NCBI RefSeq assembly: GCF_001905655.1
Contig: NZ_JMHT01000008.1
Location: 1 to 64,000, forward strand
DNA: 64,000 nucleotides
Reading direction: 5' to 3'
Source of the DNA: Mycobacterium sp. ST-F2
GTDB lineage: Bacteria > Actinomycetota > Actinomycetes > Mycobacteriales > Mycobacteriaceae
Shown: positions 15,716-23,549 of the stretch, one piece after another
Numbering within the stretch: the first letter of the stretch is position 1
Layout of the letters: the number at the start of each line of letters is the position of its first letter
The notes under the pieces: generated by a model
The model's input: the letters and a program-made list of their open reading frames with translations, nothing else
Databases searched by the model: none
Told to the model about the DNA's origin: nothing
Program-made: the position numbers and the translations under genes

Positions 15716-17497
15716 GGTCAGCGACGCCCGGATCGCGCGTAATTCGTTGGCGCCGAAGGTCGGTAGCTCGCCGATGTCGGCAGCCGGGTGGCCGGTGCGG
15801 ACCGCGTCGACCAAGTCGCCGATCGTCGCGGTCAGTCGCTCGGCGTCGCCGGGGGTGAACGGCGCTTCGGATCGTTCGGTGGCCCAGGCCGCGGCGAGCG
15901 TCCGGTAGGTAAGCTGCTCGGTCGCGACGATGGCAGGCCAAAGTCGTTCTGCCGCAACCCGGCTCCGGGCCGAGCCGCCGATCGCGGTGTCGTACACCGG
16001 AAGCATGGCCATCGCGCGCAGCTGCAAATCGCGGCGGTCGCCTCGGGCCTGATCGGTGGTGACCGCGCCCGCGGCCAGATGGCCCACCACGACGGCGACG
16101 GCGTCCAGCGTCGCCGCGATCGACTCGGCAGGGCGCGCCGCGGGGTGGCCGCGCCGCGTCAGCCACAGCACGAGAAGTGCCACCGCACAACCGATCACGG
16201 TGTCGACGCCTCGAGCGAGCAGCATGGCGGGCACGTCGGCGATGTGGTGGCCGCCCGACGCGATGGTCAATGCCGCAGGCGTGATGAAGATGACCGCGAC
16301 GGTGTAGTTGCGCACCACGAACATCTCGATGAGGAACTGCAGCGTGCCGACGATGACGGCGAGCCACGGTCCACCCGGCGCGGCGAGCAGGACGCCGCCG
16401 GCCAGCAGCAGGCCGAGCCACGTGCCCAAAGTGCGTTCGATGCCGCGTTGTACGGTGCGCCGCCAATCGAAACCCTGATGCAGCATCAGCACCGCCGCCG
16501 CCATGGCCCAGTATGCGTGGTCCATGTTCAGGCCGACAGTGACGGTGCCGGCGATCGCGACGGCGACCGCGGTGCGCAGTGCCGCGGTCAGTGGGGGAGC
16601 CCCCGGCGTCACCGCCCGGCGCAGCAGCGTCCCCACCGAGGGGCGTCCCAGTGGGATCAGGCCCTCGAAACTGCCGCCGATGTCGTCGGGCACCGTGCCC
16701 AGTTTCCGGGCCAGCGCGGCGCCGTCGACAGCCATCGGTTGGCCGCGGTCGGCGGCGGCCATGGCTTCGGCGAACAACACGTGCAGCCGGCGGTTCGTCA
16801 TCCGCAGCCGGTAGAGAGTGTCGTCGGGCTTGGGCCGTACCGGCTGGAACGTGACGAGAGTGATCCACGCTTCGTGCAGGAGCTGTGCGGCGCGGTGCCG
16901 GGCGTCGGGTGACGAGGTTTCGATATAGGTGGCCACCGCTTCGGCGGCGCCGGCGACCGCGGCGCGTTCCGGCGCACGCGGACGGACCAGTACCCCGGCC
17001 ATGTGCACCACCCAGGAGAAGGCGCCACCGGCCAGCACCAGCGCACCCAGTCGCCACGGGCTCAAGTGCTGGGTGGCAATGCCGACCGCTGCCGCGCACG
17101 CCAGCACCGGCATGTAGGCGCCGGGTGGTCCGACCGACAGCGCCTGGCAGATCAGGACGGCGATCATCGCGATCACGGTCACCACGAGCACCGCCGACCA
17201 CGGGGTGGCAGCCGCCCAATCGCCGAGTGCCACGACCACCGCGAACGACACGGCGATGGCGCCGAGATACATCGCCCGGTTGAGATACGGCCGGCCGCTG
17301 CCGTACAGCGAGGTGAAACCGCCGATGGTCGCGACGAGCCCGGCCGACACATCGCCGGCCGCCCACCCGACGAGAATCGGCACCATCATGCAGAACGAGG
17401 CCCGTAGCGCGAACGGCCAGCGGCGCGGCACGGCATTCATGACCAGCATGCGTCGCAGCGGATTGGTGGCCGGGGCGGGTGCCGAGCGGTCTGCCAT
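15713..17497 (-). CDS. FUSC-family (aromatic-acid exporter-like) membrane protein
   Basis: This 594-residue protein has two blocks of about five transmembrane helices (roughly 25-150 and 310-440), each followed by a soluble region, the layout of FUSC/AaeB-type proteins. Segments such as GLNMDHAYWAMAAAVLMLHQGFDWRRTVQRGIERTLGTWLG are characteristic of the second FUSC block. Relatives export hydroxylated aromatic acids, but the substrate here is unproven. The gene is divergent from the Fpg/Nei gene with a 40-bp gap. Confidence 0.82.
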   Translation of the reverse strand: MADRSAPAPATNPLRRMLVMNAVPRRWPFALRASFCMMVPILVGWAAGDVSAGLVATIGGFTSLYGSGRPYLNRAMYLGAIAVSFAVVVALGDWAAATPWSAVLVVTVIAMIAVLICQALSVGPPGAYMPVLACAAAVGIATQHLSPWRLGALVLAGGAFSWVVHMAGVLVRPRAPERAAVAGAAEAVATYIETSSPDARHRAAQLLHEAWITLVTFQPVRPKPDDTLYRLRMTNRRLHVLFAEAMAAADRGQPMAVDGAALARKLGTVPDDIGGSFEGLIPLGRPSVGTLLRRAVTPGAPPLTAALRTAVAVAIAGTVTVGLNMDHAYWAMAAAVLMLHQGFDWRRTVQRGIERTLGTWLGLLLAGGVLLAAPGGPWLAVIVGTLQFLIEMFVVRNYTVAVIFITPAALTIASGGHHIADVPAMLLARGVDTVIGCAVALLVLWLTRRGHPAARPAESIAATLDAVAVVVGHLAAGAVTTDQARGDRRDLQLRAMAMLPVYDTAIGGSARSRVAAERLWPAIVATEQLTYRTLAAAWATERSEAPFTPGDAERLTATIGDLVDAVRTGHPAADIGELPTFGANELRAIRASLT

Positions 17498-17537
17498 GTG
17501 TACAGCATGCGGTACGTCCAGTCGCTAGCCTGAACCC

Positions 17538-18401
17538 ATGCCGGAACTTCCCGAGGTCGAGGCGCTCGCCGATCACCTGCGTCGTCATGCGGTCGGACTG
17601 CCGGTCGGCCGCGTCGACGTCGCCGCTCTGTCCGTGCTCAAGACCTTCGACCCGCCGCCGACGGCGCTGTACGGCAGGGAAGTGACGGGCGCCAACCGCT
17701 GGGGCAAGTACCTCGGACTGCAGGTCGGCGACCTGCACCTGATCACCCACCTGTCACGGGCCGGGTGGCTGCGCTGGTCGGAGAAGCTGGCGGCCGCACC
17801 GCTGAAACCCGGCAAGGGGCCGATCGCGCTGCGGGTGCATCTCGGAAAGCCGGGTGAGGCACCGGGTTTCGACCTCACCGAGGCCGGCACCCAGAAGCGG
17901 TTGGCGGTCTGGCTCGTGAACGATCCGCTGGCCGTACCGCAGATCGCCACGTTGGGGCCCGACGCGCTGTCGCTCGGCCCGGCGGAGCTGGGCGCGGTGC
18001 TGGCCGGCAACACCGGGCGGATCAAGAACGTCATCACCGACCAACGGACCATCGCCGGGATCGGCAACGCCTACAGCGACGAAATCCTGCATGTGGCCAA
18101 GCTTTCGCCGTTCGCGACCGCGGGCAAGCTGACCGCGGAGCAGTTGGCGACCTTGCATGACGCGATGATCTCGGTGCTCACCGATGCCGTGACCCGTTCG
18201 GTGGGACAAGGAGCGGCAACCCTCAAGGGGGAGAAGCGCTCTGGGCTTCGGGTCCATGCCCGCACCGGCTTGCCGTGCCCGGTCTGCGGCGACACCGTCC
18301 GTGAGGTGTCCTTCGCGGACAAGTCTTTTCAGTACTGCGCGACGTGTCAGACCGGTGGCAAGGTGCTGGCCGACCGCCGCATGTCGAAGCTGCTCAAGTG
18401 A
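17538..18401 (+). CDS. Fpg/Nei-family DNA glycosylase, full length
   Basis: This 287-residue bifunctional glycosylase/AP-lyase acts on oxidised bases. The catalytic N-terminus MPELPEVEALADHLRRHAVG (Pro2, Glu3) is intact. The helix-two-turn-helix contains GRIKNVITDQRTIAGIGNAYSDEILHVAKLSP. The C-terminal zinc finger has four cysteines (CPVCG and YCATC). By position it corresponds to M. tuberculosis Rv0944 (fpg2), which I recall as N-terminally truncated; here the gene is complete. Confidence 0.9.
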   Translation: MPELPEVEALADHLRRHAVGLPVGRVDVAALSVLKTFDPPPTALYGREVTGANRWGKYLGLQVGDLHLITHLSRAGWLRWSEKLAAAPLKPGKGPIALRVHLGKPGEAPGFDLTEAGTQKRLAVWLVNDPLAVPQIATLGPDALSLGPAELGAVLAGNTGRIKNVITDQRTIAGIGNAYSDEILHVAKLSPFATAGKLTAEQLATLHDAMISVLTDAVTRSVGQGAATLKGEKRSGLRVHARTGLPCPVCGDTVREVSFADKSFQYCATCQTGGKVLADRRMSKLLK

Positions 18402-18402
18402 T

Positions 18403-18948
18403 TCAGTTGCAGTAATTCCTGGTCGCTGCTGTGAGCGCCTGCTGGTAGAGCGGATCGAGGTGCTGGCTCGTCACTACCTGTGCTCGGGCGGCGTCGAGTG
18501 CGGCGACGCAGCCCGGGCCGTGCAGGACTCCTCGTTGTGCCGCCAGCTCCGCGACCATGGTGCGATTGAAACCGTCTATCGCAGTGCGTGATTCGGACAG
18601 GTCAGGTGCCGTCGTGGGAGCCGTCGCCGGATCGAACTTCCATTGGCTGAACCGCAGGTACTCGATGCCCTCGGTGGCGTGAATCTGGTCGGTGAACACC
18701 TGCTGCACGAACACCGGGTCGGCGCCTGACGCTGTGGCCTGGGCGGCGACCGCTTTCAGCACCTGATCGACCCGCGCGGGATCCTCGATCGAACCGCCCT
18801 TGAGCCACTTGACCGCCGCCACCGGATCGGCGGTCTGCAGCCGTTGGGCTGCGGTGTCGACCAAGCGGAACAGCGGATCGTCGTCGGCGTGTGCGAGAGG
18901 CACTGACGTCATGCCCACGACGGCGATCAACAGGGCGGCGAGCTTCAT
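18403..18948 (-). CDS. Secreted chorismate mutase (AroQ gamma type)
   Basis: This 181-residue protein has a signal peptide (MKLAALLIAVVGMTSVPLAHA) and an all-helical AroQ fold: LVDTAAQRLQTADPVAAVKWLKGG, DPARVDQVL, FTDQIHATEGIEYLRFSQWKFDP. It strongly resembles exported *MtCM (Rv1885c type), including the two C-terminal-half cysteines expected to form a disulphide (GPGCVAAL and RNYCN). It converts chorismate to prephenate outside the cytosol; the physiological role is unresolved. I chose the ATG after ATCGAGGT; an ATG five codons upstream is possible. It converges with the glycosylase gene with a one-base gap. Confidence 0.85.
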   Translation of the reverse strand: MKLAALLIAVVGMTSVPLAHADDDPLFRLVDTAAQRLQTADPVAAVKWLKGGSIEDPARVDQVLKAVAAQATASGADPVFVQQVFTDQIHATEGIEYLRFSQWKFDPATAPTTAPDLSESRTAIDGFNRTMVAELAAQRGVLHGPGCVAALDAARAQVVTSQHLDPLYQQALTAATRNYCN

Positions 18949-19007
18949 ACCTCGATCTTGCACCCGCGGCCTTTCTTGACACGTGTCGAGTTGGTTACGC
19001 TGCAGGC

Positions 19008-19757
19008 ATGACTCGGCAGAAAATTCTCATCACCGGCGCGAGCTCGGGCCTCGGCGCCGGTATGGCCCGGCAGTTCGCCGCCAAGGGCCGCGACCTGGCA
19101 CTGTGTGCCCGCCGGCTGGACAACCTCGAAGAACTCAAGGCCGAGCTGACGGCGCAGTACCCCGGCGTGACCGTGGCCATCGCCGCGCTGGACGTCAACG
19201 ACCACGACCAGGTGCCCAAGGTTTTCGATGAGCTGTCCGACGCGCTCGGCGGCATCGACTGCGTCATCGTCAACGCCGGCATCGGCAAGGGCTACCCGCT
19301 CGGTGGCGGCAAGTTGTGGGCCAACAAGGCGACCATCGAGACGAATCTCGTTGCGGCGCTGGTCCAGATCGAGACGGCGCTCGAGATGTTCAAGGCCGCG
19401 GGCCGGGGCCACCTGGTCCTGGTGTCATCGGTGCTCGGCAACGTCGGCGTGCCCGGGCACAAGGCGGCCTACGCCGCGAGCAAGGCCGGCGTCACGTCGC
19501 TGGGTGAGTCGCTGCGCGCCGAATATCCGTCGGGCCCGATCAAGGTCACCGTCCTGGAGCCCGGCTACATCGAGTCCGAGATGACCGCCAAATCCAACTC
19601 CACCATGCTCATGGTCGACAACGAGACCGGCGTGAAGGCCATGGTCGACGCCATCGAGAAGGAGAAGGGCCGCGCCGTCGTCCCCGGCTGGCCGTGGTGG
19701 CCGCTGGTCGAGGTGATGAAGCTGATGCCGCCGCGCTTCACCAAGTACTTCGCCTAG
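19008..19757 (+). CDS. SDR-family oxidoreductase
   Basis: This 249-residue classical short-chain dehydrogenase has cofactor loop TGASSGLGAGMA, NAG in IVNAGIGKG, the catalytic Ser in VLVSSVLGNVG and Tyr/Lys in YAASKAG. A C-terminal amphipathic segment (WPWWPLVEVMKLMPPRF) could contact membrane. It corresponds by order to Rv0945. The substrate is unknown. The start is the ATG at 19008 because the glycine loop begins nine residues in. A GACACGTGTC palindrome lies about 20 bp upstream and may be an operator. Confidence 0.88.
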   Translation: MTRQKILITGASSGLGAGMARQFAAKGRDLALCARRLDNLEELKAELTAQYPGVTVAIAALDVNDHDQVPKVFDELSDALGGIDCVIVNAGIGKGYPLGGGKLWANKATIETNLVAALVQIETALEMFKAAGRGHLVLVSSVLGNVGVPGHKAAYAASKAGVTSLGESLRAEYPSGPIKVTVLEPGYIESEMTAKSNSTMLMVDNETGVKAMVDAIEKEKGRAVVPGWPWWPLVEVMKLMPPRFTKYFA

Positions 19758-19811
19758 GGATTCGTGCACGATTTTCCGCGCCGGCCGCGGAAAATCGTGC
19801 ACAAATCCCTA
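19755..19811. repeat. Convergent-gene palindrome, copy C (fully complementary)
   Basis: This 57-bp inverted repeat lies between the SDR gene and pgi. It starts TAGGGATTCGTGCACG and ends CGTGCACAAATCCCTA, with stop TAG of each gene at each end. In this copy the inner GATTTTC/GAAAATC bases are also complementary, so the stem is nearly perfect. Confidence 0.88.
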
Positions 19812-21473
19812 GGAAACGCGACCTCGCTCCGCGCGGTAGCGACGCACCAGGGCATCGGTCGAGCTGTCGGACTGCGGGGCCGGCGCGGCCTCGGACGTGA
19901 TGACCGGCAGCAGGGCCTTGGCCTGGGTCTTGCCGAGTTCGACGCCCCACTGATCGAACGAGTCGATGCCCCAGATGACGCCCTCGGTGAAGACCTGGTG
20001 TTCGTACAGCGCGATCAGCTGACCGACCACCGACGGCGTCAGCTTGGTCGCCAAAATCGAAGTGGTGGGCCGGTTTCCGGGCATCACCTTGTGCGGGACG
20101 ACGTCGGCCGGCGTGCCTTCAGCGGCGATCTCGTCGGCGGTCTTGCCGAACGCGAGCACCTGCGTCTGGGCGAAGAAGTTGCTCATCAGCAGGTCGTGCA
20201 TGCTGCCGGTGCCGTCGGCGGTGGGCAGGTCGTCGGTCGGCTCGCTGAAGCCGATGAAGTCCGCCGGCACGAGCCGGGTGCCCTGGTGCAGCAGTTGGTA
20301 GAAGGCGTGCTGGCCGTTGGTTCCCGGCTCGCCCCAGAAGATCTCGCCGGTGTCGGTGCTCACCGGCGTGCCGTCGGCGCGCACCGACTTGCCATTGGAC
20401 TCCATGGTCAGCTGCTGCAGGTAAGCGGCGAAGCGGGCCATGTCATTGGAGTAGGGGAGCACCGCACGTGCTTGTGCGCCAAAGAAATCCGAGTACCACA
20501 GGCCGATGAGCCCGAGCAGCGCCGGCGCGTTCGCCTCCAGCGGCGCGGCGCGGAAATGCTCGTCGACCAGATGGAAGCCGGCCAGGAACTCACCGAACCG
20601 CTCCTTGCCGATGACAGCCATCACCGAGAGCCCGATGGCGCTGTCCACCGAGTAGCGGCCACCGACCCAGTCCCAGAAACCGAACATGTTCGCGGTGTCG
20701 ATGCCGAACTCCGACACCAGCTTTGCATTGGTCGACACCGCGACGAAGTGCTTGGCGACGGCGTCATCACCGAGCGCGGCGACGAGCCAGCGCCGGGCGG
20801 CAGTGGCGTTCGTCAGCGTCTCCAGCGTCGAGAACGTCTTGGAGGCGACGATGAAAAGTGTTGTGGCAGGGTCGAGTCCGTCGAGCTTGGCCACCAGGTC
20901 GGCCGGGTCGACGTTCGACACGAACCGCGCCGTGATGCCCGCATCGGCGTAGTGGCGCAGGGCCTGGTCCACCATGACCGGGCCCAGATCGGAGCCACCG
21001 ATACCGATGTTGACGACGGTCGTGATGCGCTGACCGGTGGCTCCGGTCCACTCACCGCTGCGCAGCCGGTCGGTGAAGGTACCCATCTCGTCGAGGACCG
21101 AGTGCACGTCGGCGACGACGTCCTGGCCGTCGACCACCAACGAGGCGCCGCGCGGCAGCCGCAGCGCGGTGTGCAGCACGGCGCGGTCCTCGGAGGTGTT
21201 GATGTGCTGACCGGCGAACATGGCGTCGCGCCGCTCCTCGAGGCCGGCCGCACGGGCCAGATCGAGCAGCAGTGCAAGGGTTTCCCTGGTCACCCGGTGC
21301 TTGCTGTAGTCGATGTACAGGTCGCCGAAGGTCAGCGTCAGCTCGCGGCCGCGGTCCGGGTCGTCGGCAAATAGCTCGCGCAGCGTGGTCGCCTCGACTG
21401 CGGCGTGGTGCGCGGTGAGCGCCTCCCAGGCTGAGGTGGTCGAGATGTCGGCAGCGGGAGAGTGATCAGCCAT
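19809..21473 (-). CDS. pgi: Glucose-6-phosphate isomerase
   Basis: This 554-residue phosphoglucose isomerase interconverts glucose-6-P and fructose-6-P. Family motifs are visible: [12 protein letters not shown] (sugar phosphate binding), [33 protein letters not shown] (PGI signature 1 region), [19 protein letters not shown] (contains the catalytic His) and GVELGKTQA near the C-terminus (signature 2 Lys). I placed the start at [11 protein letters not shown]; the 43 codons open upstream look non-coding. It is the Rv0946c counterpart. Confidence 0.95.
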   Translation of the reverse strand: MADHSPAADISTTSAWEALTAHHAAVEATTLRELFADDPDRGRELTLTFGDLYIDYSKHRVTRETLALLLDLARAAGLEERRDAMFAGQHINTSEDRAVLHTALRLPRGASLVVDGQDVVADVHSVLDEMGTFTDRLRSGEWTGATGQRITTVVNIGIGGSDLGPVMVDQALRHYADAGITARFVSNVDPADLVAKLDGLDPATTLFIVASKTFSTLETLTNATAARRWLVAALGDDAVAKHFVAVSTNAKLVSEFGIDTANMFGFWDWVGGRYSVDSAIGLSVMAVIGKERFGEFLAGFHLVDEHFRAAPLEANAPALLGLIGLWYSDFFGAQARAVLPYSNDMARFAAYLQQLTMESNGKSVRADGTPVSTDTGEIFWGEPGTNGQHAFYQLLHQGTRLVPADFIGFSEPTDDLPTADGTGSMHDLLMSNFFAQTQVLAFGKTADEIAAEGTPADVVPHKVMPGNRPTTSILATKLTPSVVGQLIALYEHQVFTEGVIWGIDSFDQWGVELGKTQAKALLPVITSEAAPAPQSDSSTDALVRRYRAERGRVS

Positions 21474-21523
21474 GCCCCAAACCCTAGTGTGACGTAGGAA
21501 ACGCCGCCGTACATGATGGGTGT

Positions 21524-22972
21524 ATGGACATCGCCGCGCTGTTGTCGTCTGTCCCAACTGGCCTCTGGATCGGCGGTGAGGAGCGCGCCGGTCAATCCAC
21601 ATTCGAAGTGCTCAACCCGGCTACCGAGGACGTCATCGCCCACGTCGCCGACGCCACCCCGCAGGACGGCGTCGCCGCACTCGATGCCGCGGCAGCCGTC
21701 GAAAAGGAGTGGGCGGCAACCCCCGCGCGTGAGCGCGGCGAGATCCTGCGGTCGGTGTTCGAGACCATCACCGCCCGCGCCGAGGACGTGGCCACACTGA
21801 TGACGCTCGAGATGGGCAAGGTGCTGGCCGAGAGCCGCGGCGAAGTGAAATACGGCGCCGAGTTCTTCCGCTGGTTCGCCGAAGAGGCCGTCCGTATCGG
21901 CGGCCGCTACACCCCGAGCCCGGCCGGCACCGGGCGCATCGTCGTCACCAAGTCGCCCGTCGGCCCGTGCTACGCGGTGACACCGTGGAACTTCCCGCTG
22001 GCCATGGGGACCCGCAAGATCGGCCCGGCCCTGGCGGCCGGCTGCACCATGCTGGTCAAGCCCGCCGCCGAAACGCCGCTGACCATGTTGCTGCTGGCCA
22101 AGCTGATGGCCGACGCCGGCCTGCCCAAGGGCGTCCTGTCCGTGCTGCCCACCACCAGCCCGGGTGAACTGACAAAGGCGCTCATGGACGACGGCCGGCT
22201 GCGGAAGCTGACCTTCACCGGGTCGACGGGCGTCGGCCGGGCGCTCGTGCAACAGGGTGGCGAGAAGCTGCTGCGCATGTCGATGGAGCTCGGCGGCAAC
22301 GCGCCGTTCGTGGTGTTCGACGACGCCGACATCGATGCGGCTGTCGACGGCGCGATCCTCGCCAAGATGCGCAACGGCGGCGAGGCCTGCACTGCGGCCA
22401 ACCGCTTCCACGTCGCCAACTCGGTGCGCGAAGAGTTCACCACGAAGCTGGTGCAGCGGATGAGCGAGTTCACGCTCGGCAACGGGCTGGACGAGAACGC
22501 GACACTCGGCCCGCTGATCAACGCCAAACAGGTCGGCACCGTCACCGAGCTGGTGTCCGACGCGGTGTCCCGCGGGGCGACGGTGGCCGTCGGCGGCACC
22601 GCTCCGGGCGGGCCGGGTTACTTCTATCCCGCGACGGTCCTGGCCGATGTGCCCGCCGATGCCCGCATCCTCAAGGAAGAGGTGTTCGGCCCCGTCGCTC
22701 CGGTGACCGGTTTCGACACCGAGGACGAGGCGATCGCCGCGGCCAACGACACCGAGTACGGCCTCGCGGCCTACATCTACACGCAGTCGCTGGATCGGGC
22801 GCTGCGGGTGTCCGAGGCGCTGGAGTCCGGGATGGTCGGCGTCAACCGGGGCGTCATCTCCGACCCGGCGGCGCCGTTCGGCGGGGTGAAGTCGTCAGGA
22901 TTCGGCCGCGAAGGCGGCACCGAAGGCATCGAGGAGTACCTCGACACCAAGTACATCGCCCTGACGTCCTAG
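21524..22972 (+). CDS. NAD(P)-dependent succinate-semialdehyde dehydrogenase-type ALDH
   Basis: This 482-residue aldehyde dehydrogenase has [22 protein letters not shown] (cofactor), [12 protein letters not shown], general base E255 in ELGGNAPFV, catalytic C289 in [10 protein letters not shown] and [10 protein letters not shown]. The overall pattern ([22 protein letters not shown]) fits the GabD class that oxidises succinic semialdehyde to succinate. Substrate preference is inferred from similarity. It is divergent from pgi with a 50-bp gap. Its stop lies in palindrome copy D. Confidence 0.87.
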   Translation: MDIAALLSSVPTGLWIGGEERAGQSTFEVLNPATEDVIAHVADATPQDGVAALDAAAAVEKEWAATPARERGEILRSVFETITARAEDVATLMTLEMGKVLAESRGEVKYGAEFFRWFAEEAVRIGGRYTPSPAGTGRIVVTKSPVGPCYAVTPWNFPLAMGTRKIGPALAAGCTMLVKPAAETPLTMLLLAKLMADAGLPKGVLSVLPTTSPGELTKALMDDGRLRKLTFTGSTGVGRALVQQGGEKLLRMSMELGGNAPFVVFDDADIDAAVDGAILAKMRNGGEACTAANRFHVANSVREEFTTKLVQRMSEFTLGNGLDENATLGPLINAKQVGTVTELVSDAVSRGATVAVGGTAPGGPGYFYPATVLADVPADARILKEEVFGPVAPVTGFDTEDEAIAAANDTEYGLAAYIYTQSLDRALRVSEALESGMVGVNRGVISDPAAPFGGVKSSGFGREGGTEGIEEYLDTKYIALTS

Positions 22973-23026
22973 GGGTTTGTGCACGAAAATCCGCGCTGAC
23001 CGCGGAAAATCGTGCACAAATCGCTA
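22970..23026. repeat. Convergent-gene palindrome, copy D
   Basis: This 57-bp inverted repeat lies between the aldehyde dehydrogenase and chorismate mutase genes. It begins TAGGGGTTTGTGCACG and ends CGTGCACAAATCGCTA. TAG stops of both genes form its ends. The inner GAAAATC is directly repeated, as in copies A and B. Confidence 0.85.
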
Positions 23027-23284
23027 GTGGCCGAGGCGGCCGCGGCCCAGGCGGAGCAGCAGCATGGCGAGGTCTTTGCCCTCGGGGCCCAGCTCGCTGT
23101 AGCGCTCGATGACCTTCATCTCGCGGCTGTGCACCAGCCGGGTGCCGCCGGAGGCCATGCGGGCCTTGCCGATCATCTTGGAGACCTCGGTGCGACGGGC
23201 GACGGCCGCCAGGATGGTGGCGTCCAGCTCGTCGATCTCCACGCGGAGCGCATCGATGTTGGGGAGTTCAGTTTCGGTTGACAT
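23024..23284 (-). CDS. Chorismate mutase (cytosolic, AroQ delta type)
   Basis: This is an 86-residue single-domain chorismate mutase. The three-helix AroQ core is clear: NIDALRVEIDELDATILAAVARRTEVSKMIGKARMASGG, then RLVHSREMKVIERYSELGPEGKDLAMLLLRLGRGRLGH. This is near identical in pattern to Rv0948c, which works in complex with DAHP synthase for activity and feedback control. The C-terminal RLGRGRLGH is the part known to contact that partner. I chose the ATG at 23284, preceded by GAGGAAACC; an ATG at 23317 is possible. An attenuator-like leader lies upstream. Confidence 0.93.
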   Translation of the reverse strand: MSTETELPNIDALRVEIDELDATILAAVARRTEVSKMIGKARMASGGTRLVHSREMKVIERYSELGPEGKDLAMLLLRLGRGRLGH

Positions 23285-23335
23285 GGTTTCCTCGCTGTTG
23301 GTGGATTCTGGTGTCATCCGAATTCAGGCCTCACA

Positions 23336-23417
23336 CAACAAACGAGCCCCGGATCCGGATGCGGACCACGGGGCTGAAGGGAAGCAGCTAAACCCCGGGT
23401 ACCGGCGTCCGGTACCC
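23336..23417 (-). promoter_or_regulatory. Attenuator-like hairpins upstream of chorismate mutase
   Basis: On the minus strand a perfect 9-bp hairpin (GGGTACCGG, loop ACG, CCGGTACCC; 23417-23397) lies inside a leader ORF. It is followed by a GC-rich hairpin AGCCCCG...CGGGGCT (23375-23345) and CGTTTGTTGTG, which resembles an intrinsic terminator. The 3' arm of hairpin 1 with CGGGG (23413-23394) can alternatively pair with the 5' arm of the terminator. That is the layout of ribosome-mediated attenuation. Confidence 0.6.
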
Positions 23418-23447
23418 GTAGAAAAATCGCTGCTGCGCATTGAGCAC
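23388..23447 (-). CDS. Candidate aromatic leader peptide (19 codons)
   Basis: A GTG-initiated frame reads VLNAQQRFFYGYRTPVPGV and ends TAG 12 nt before the terminator-like hairpin. Four of five successive codons (TTT TTC TAC GGG TAC) specify Phe or Tyr, the end products downstream of chorismate mutase. The run sits immediately before and within hairpin 1, so a ribosome stalled for Phe-tRNA or Tyr-tRNA would open it. The ribosome site is weak (GGAA very close to the GTG), which lowers confidence in the exact start. Confidence 0.55.
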   Translation of the reverse strand: MLNAQQRFFYGYRTPVPGV

Positions 23448-23549
23448 GTTCCGAGTGTGCCATCCCGGCCGGTGCCAGCGCAAAGAGGTGACCGAAGCGA
23501 CCGGGGAAATGCGTGGGTTGTCGCACCCCGGCGGTAAGTTTGAGCTGAT

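Noticed and set aside
15582..17750. Long minus-strand frame overlapping the FUSC gene in another frame
   Set aside because: Arg/Gly/His-rich shadow of the FUSC coding sequence; it also runs across the palindrome and into the Fpg/Nei gene.
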